DNA of 64,000 nucleotides, from NCBI RefSeq assembly GCF_900700375.1, contig NC_041717.1, forward strand, positions 5,220,023 through 5,284,022, written 5' to 3'. Shown here one piece after another: positions 33,881 through 64,000 of this stretch. The notes beneath the pieces were generated by a model. The model did not search any database and was not told the DNA's origin. It saw nothing but the letters and a program-made list of their open reading frames with translations. Numbering within the stretch: position 1 is the first letter of the stretch; the number at the start of each line of letters is the position of its first letter. The position numbers and the translations under genes were made by a program. The stretch comes from Denticeps clupeoides (taxonomy: Eukaryota > Chordata > Actinopteri > Clupeiformes > Denticipitidae).

Positions 33881-34624
33881 ACTTCACATTAGTAGTTAAT
33901 TGGGACACAAACACAAACGTAGACCCTAAATCAATATAATGTAATTTAGTGCAGTGTTATGGGTACAATTAATTAATACAGGGATATATAAATGGAATAG
34001 CAAAGCTAATGGCACATAGCAATGGACTGTGATGGGAAGCAATTGTTGTCACTGTCCAACCTATGCTGGCAGCTCTGATACCTAGTTTGCATATTTATAT
34101 TATGCAGCTTGCACAGAATGGGTACTGACAGCATTCACTGACGATTTGTGTTGCAGGAGGATGGCACTGAGGCAGCGTTACTGCTCCAAGGTGGGGCAGA
34201 GGTTGGCACATGAACACCAGTAAAAAGCTCCACAACAAATGCATAGATGCCGGTTTATGTATACATTTATAATTATTTTGACTGTTTTAACCTAAGACAG
34301 TATACAAATGTACACAGTATACATTGAAAGATCACACTGCTAGACGGTTCTGATGTGGCAGAAAAGGAAATCTGTCCCTGGGGCAGCATGTAAATGAATT
34401 CCCTGCAGTTCATTCCAGGACACAATTCTGTGCCATTGTTCCGCTCCTGAGTTCTAGAGGGAACGAAATGCTCAAACCTTCGGCTGGTGACCCCACAAAC
34501 CCGCGACGTGATCATTAGCGGATCCGGGGTAAACACAAAGCCGGCGGGTCGGTTTACGAGTGAACCGGGGGCTGCGAAATTTGAGTAGCCGGCCCGAACT
34601 CTCTCACCCCGGCCGTAAACAAAA
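33881..34624. other. Intergenic, nothing recognised
   Basis: AT-rich at first, turning GC-rich after about 34440 as it approaches the minisatellite. No exon or known repeat is seen. Confidence 0.45.
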
Positions 34625-34960
34625 GCGTGGTCACGTCCCCTCCCCCATCGCGCGGACGCGACCACACCCCCTCCCCCAGACGCGGTTACGCCCCCTCCGC
34701 CGCTCGGACGCGGGCACACCCCCTCTCCATTAGACGCTGCTACGTCTCCTCCGCTGTTCGAGCGCGGCCACTCCCCCTCCCCAGAAACGGCCACGCCCCT
34801 CCCCAGACGCGGCTACGCCTCCTCCCCTTCTCTACCGCGGTCACACCCCCTACGCCGCACGGACGCAGCCACACCCCCTCTATCTAGACGCTGCTACGCC
34901 TCCTCCCATGCTCGGACGCGGCCACACCCCCTCCCTAGACGCGGCCACGCCCCTTCCCCG
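34625..34960. repeat. GC-box minisatellite
   Basis: About 13 degenerate units averaging 26 bp, each built on (g/a)cgcgg(c/t)(c/t)ac(g/a)ccccctcc. Many units contain a CCACGCCCC or CCACACCCC core, i.e. Sp/KLF-type GC and CACCC boxes. It is followed by a CpG-rich patch to about 35100. Open frames through it on both strands are a by-product of the repeat. Confidence 0.8.
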
Positions 34961-35513
34961 CGCTTCCCAGAAGCGCACGTGCGCGCGCTCTGTGCGCGGC
35001 ATAGCAAACAGGCCGCAGGCTGCCGCGTCCGCTCCGCGCCGTCAACATGTCGCGTCGTTCAGCTCGGCGACGCTATTGGAGTTATTTCGGTCCGGCTCTG
35101 TACATTTCCTCTCAATATTCCGGATCAATATCTTCCCTTTTAGTTTATAAAACAGAAAACAGAAACCCACGGATATCTGCACACAAAACAGTATTTATCA
35201 TACGGACAGGCATCATTTTGAGTGTCTAGTTCACTAATCACGCATACGTAACGCATGTCGTCATTAGAGCATTATCAACTAATGTCGTGTCTTAAGTAAT
35301 ACTGTATTAAGTAATATCGTGTCTTCTGCACAAACAAGTCGAGGTGAAAACAATGTGTCACGTTGTTGTTATTCTAACCGGGCCTGCCCACGTGCGTGTT
35401 TTGGAGGAACAGAATGTTCCGTACCGTGAACTAGGAGTGAACCTAAGCGCCGCGGGTGCTCGCTGCTGTCACTGCACTTTTGCTCATACTAATCGCCGTG
35501 TGGTGGCGTCCTG

Positions 35514-35536
35514 CCCCCCCCCCCCCCCCCCCCCCC
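35514..35536. repeat. Poly(C) tract
   Basis: Twenty-three consecutive C bases; G-quadruplex-capable on the opposite strand and prone to assembly error. Confidence 0.95.
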
Positions 35537-38500
35537 ATCCCAAAAAAAAGTCCCACACGCGACAAAGGAGACCTTCTGTTTTGATTTGACAACATATCAC
35601 ATATTTTAGACAAAAAGCCTTTTCTTGCGACTCAGACGAGCCTGCGTGACGCCGTCTAGTTTCAAGTGACACGTGGACAAGTTTAATCGGCGAATGGAAA
35701 TCAGACTACAGTCAATTTAAAGACATTCCGGGATCTCCGGATTTTTACAAAGTGCGTGGCGGCATAAATGCGTAGCGCAGGCGACCGTCTGTGATGCCAA
35801 ATACCGTGACAGAAACGCGCTACCAGGTCACCGAGACAAGCACGAAATAAAGGTCACCTACTTAAAACAAACAGTGAAAGGGGAACGTAAAGGTCGCTTG
35901 CTTATTTTTCTATGTATTTACTCCGGATTTTTTTTTAGCATCTGGGCTTCAGTGTCTACATATGCAAACGTTAAGTTATGGCAGAAAAAGTTCGCTCATA
36001 AAAGACCGACCTGGCAACAGCAGTGGGCTCTGGAAACGGAAATCCTTCTTCACCCAGGCTGCGCATCCTCCGCACACCGACGATGTCAGTAGCAAAGTTG
36101 TCGCAAAGGACGAGAGAAATTTCAGAAAAACGAAGGTAAACCAGAGAGAGAGAGAGAGAGCAGTTTGTATCACTTAATGATTCATTTATTTAGTAATACA
36201 TGCCAAACATTCTGTTCACATTAAGGAATATTACAGAATACAATTAAATTTGCATCCAAATACTCACTACCGCAATTGAAATTAAGACACCACGTCTTGC
36301 CATCATCCCAGTCTGTTTCAGTCTGTGGTCAGATCTCATTTAATCATCTGCGGAAGAACTGCATGCATCTTATCACACTAATCTGGACTGAGGCCTTTCC
36401 CTTTAAACTACAGTATTATTGCAAAAACATGTGCTTGGACGCCTTATTGGCATACAAGTGCTCACCAATAAATAGAAATTGGAGGGGTGGGGATGGGAGA
36501 TATGTTCACGTAAGTAATTCACGAACCTGTATACTACAGTATATGAAAATATTAAGAAAATACTGTACATAAAGTTTTCTCGGATCCGTTTGGCACTCTG
36601 CTAGGTAGGTAGTCCTTACTGGTATGTCATTATACATACAGTCTTACATATTAATAACTTTTACAACAACCACAAGAACATTTACATGACATTTACATGT
36701 GAGCATCAGGTAATATGGACATGTTCATTGCCACATCTTCTTCATAAATGAATGATGATCTCCCATCTAAAATCCAATGCCATAACAGATCAGTGTCCAG
36801 CTAGTGATCTTAAGTGCCTCTATCTGACAAGGTATGCAAACACTTTACTGATGTGCAAAGAAAAGAACCAAACACACATGTTTCAGGTCAGAAGAAGTTG
36901 TATGGTTTGGCCGTCATCTGTGACTCATGTACAGGGGTATCCTGTAAGTGTCCTAGTTCGCACATCCTGTGCAGGAACCGTCTGTGACTCAAAACTGCAT
37001 GAAATTTCTGTGGAAGTGGAAAACACTTTATTTTTCTTTGCATACAGATTTGTGTCCTTCAATTTTTTTCCTTTTTGGTTTGCACACACACAAAACCAAG
37101 CAACAAGCCAGTTCCAACTCTTATTACACAGTATTTACCTGGAGAACTGCAACAGAATAAGGCAAAACAATAAGATTAAGGTCAAGGACAGCGTGTGTGC
37201 AGGGTGTCAGTAAATTAGTGTTAATCTACATTTAACACAGTCATGAAGTAATAGTACAGCATTCAGCACTGATGATGTAGTCTTGTCAGGATCAGGGAAT
37301 TAGGAAGAAAAAGACATAATCACATGTTTGGCCTAAAAGGCACGCCCAGATTGGTAATTAAAGTATTGCTTGCCAATTTTCAGAATTGCTTTAGTACAAT
37401 GTTCTGGAGTTTGATTTGTAAATGACATAGTACTTGGAACAAATACTATTATCTGATTTAAATAATCAAATTAATAAAAAGTTTGATTTACTAAAAAATA
37501 CAGTACAGAATTGGACTGTGTCTTATCATCTGAGAGAAATTCATCTAAAGTACTGATGAACAAAATAAATAGTTGAGGATACAGATACATCTTAAACATA
37601 ATACATTTTTCAAATCTGAGGAAAATCACAGCACGAATTTTGACAAATTTAATCTCTAGACATAAATTGATAGTAAATTGATGAAATGGTTAATTTCTAC
37701 TTTCCGTTTATATGACAAATGTTAAGTATTATTGTACAGACAAATATATGCCACATTTATATCATGTGGCCAAAGAAAGTTATTTTAAATCTGATTGTTC
37801 TCTTTCTGAAAAACTGTCTATTTGCAATTGTGAACAAGAGAAGCAGTCATTTTTTATTTTATGAAACATTTTCTGAGATTTTAAAATCACAGTTTGGAGA
37901 GAAGAATTAGTTCCAAAGATGCTCAGTGATAAAACCCTGAACAATAAAACTTAATGAAACCCCAAAAACCAAATCTTGCTTCTGCCAATAATTCATCACA
38001 CAAACCCTATACCTGTGCACCTTTAGCTCCTCTGCAATATTCCATGAATCTTATTATACATGATCAGTGAGCAATCTTCAAGTTTGATTTGTGCATACCC
38101 GAAAAATACGGTCTAAAGTGCATAACTCCAACTTCATATATTTTCAATCTCTGACACCTTGCATAGCAAGTGTTAAAATATGTCTGATACACACAGGCCA
38201 TTGTAGAGCCTCAGTATAGTATGCTAAAACCAACAAAAGTCAGAAACTCCAGTGTAAAATCTCTCAGTGAAATTAGAGGAATCTTTGCTTCCCGTAGTAG
38301 TATGTATAGTTTTTGCAGTCTTTGCTCCTTTTTCCGTGGGCTTACGTTGCCCTCTTGTGTTAGTTTTCAAAAGAACCGCGGGTAAAGATTTAGGCAGTTT
38401 GAAAAATTCAATCAGTCGATTAAAATATTACAAATCATGTCCGGTATTAACAGATTGGGTGCATTCATTCCAAATTGCCAATCATATGAGGACTGATGAT

Positions 38501-39015
38501 GAAGCAAACTTCCATATTTACAGCATTTGTTTCTTTGCACTCAGCAGGTACCTTTCCTTTTTTTTTATACTTGATATCGCGAGAACGTCACCACTACGAA
38601 TCTATCTCAGTATGGCATAAAATAATGAGTCTAATGAATGCTATGAGGGAACATGTTCACAGGTGTAAATACAAACCAAAATGGACAGCCTCACCCGCAT
38701 TTATCTAAAAGGGCTAAATGTAACCATATCCTTTCTTTGGTGCATTATTCAGAAATGGACTCGTTGCATTTGTATGAATAGGTCAATAACCAAAACCAAC
38801 ATCGCTTATTAAGTCTTTTGGCAAAACACACAAAATAACAGTTAGATTTAAAAATATTTCAATAATAGTCTATGTCATGCCATCTAAAATGCTATGCAAA
38901 AATAACGTATGAATTTAGTATAGCCAAATTATTCAACGTACGGTCCGTCTCCTTAACACGTGAGGTAGAGCACCTTGTCCCTCCTTTTTGACCTACTCTG
39001 TGGGCCCTGTCATCA
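35537..39015. other. Intergenic plus probable trpm3 3' UTR
   Basis: No coding exon is recognised. The AT-rich part nearest the trpm3 stop (roughly 36.2-39.0 kb) has the look of a long 3' UTR and is nearly free of recognisable repeats apart from a GA run at 36143-36160. The transcript end was not determined. Confidence 0.4.
36143..36160. repeat. (GA)n microsatellite
   Basis: About nine GA units. Confidence 0.9.

Positions 39016-64000
<24,985 letters not shown>

Noticed and set aside
34273-34794. 173-codon minus-strand open frame, Gly-rich at the start
   Set aside because: It opens with a non-ATG codon inside the minisatellite, and the repeat explains its composition.

Overview
This window is vertebrate nuclear DNA, almost certainly from a teleost fish. 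The genes are split by GT/AG introns, the introns are compact, and the interspersed repeats (tRNA-derived SINEs, Tc1-like transposons, Rex/L2-like LINE pieces, one solo LTR) are of kinds common in ray-finned fish. All calls were made by reading the sequence; exon joins were checked by splice-site consensus and reading-frame continuity, not by transcripts.

Layout, left to right. 1-3 kb: repeats plus a partial duplicate of the last exon of the next gene. 3.06-5.54 kb (-): a 616-residue leucine-rich-repeat protein that I cannot name. 7.30-10.98 kb (-): a 12-exon carotenoid oxygenase of BCO2 type (552 aa). 12.59-15.50 kb (+): an 8-exon pancreatic elastase of CELA3 type (269 aa) with a TATA box and an intronic Tc1 foldback element. 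18.3-21.6 kb (+): enho (adropin), a 67-aa membrane/secreted peptide with one coding exon and an apparent 5' non-coding exon in a CpG-rich promoter. 25.06-29.12 kb (+): fam219a (6 exons, 186 aa). 32.04-32.78 kb (-): a short KLF9-type zinc-finger gene (2 exons, 188 aa). 39.0 kb to beyond the right edge (-): trpm3, with the last 19 coding exons present (1384 residues) and the N-terminal exons outside the window.

Synteny supports the names. As I recall the human map, ENHO lies upstream of FAM219A on the same strand of chromosome 9p13 with DNAI1 between them, and KLF9-TRPM3 are same-strand neighbours on 9q21. Both pairs keep order and orientation here; DNAI1 is not seen. The window therefore looks like a fish segment derived from an ancestral human-chromosome-9-like block, perhaps one of two copies left by the teleost genome duplication.

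The genes do not form a pathway. Points most worth following: the short, divergent adropin; the reduced KLF9 beside a GC-box minisatellite; the trpm3 51-nt exon with a long UG repeat just downstream of its 5' splice site; the recent partial exon duplication at the LRR gene; and a perfect 35-bp hairpin upstream of that gene. I found no clear evidence of a wholly new system.
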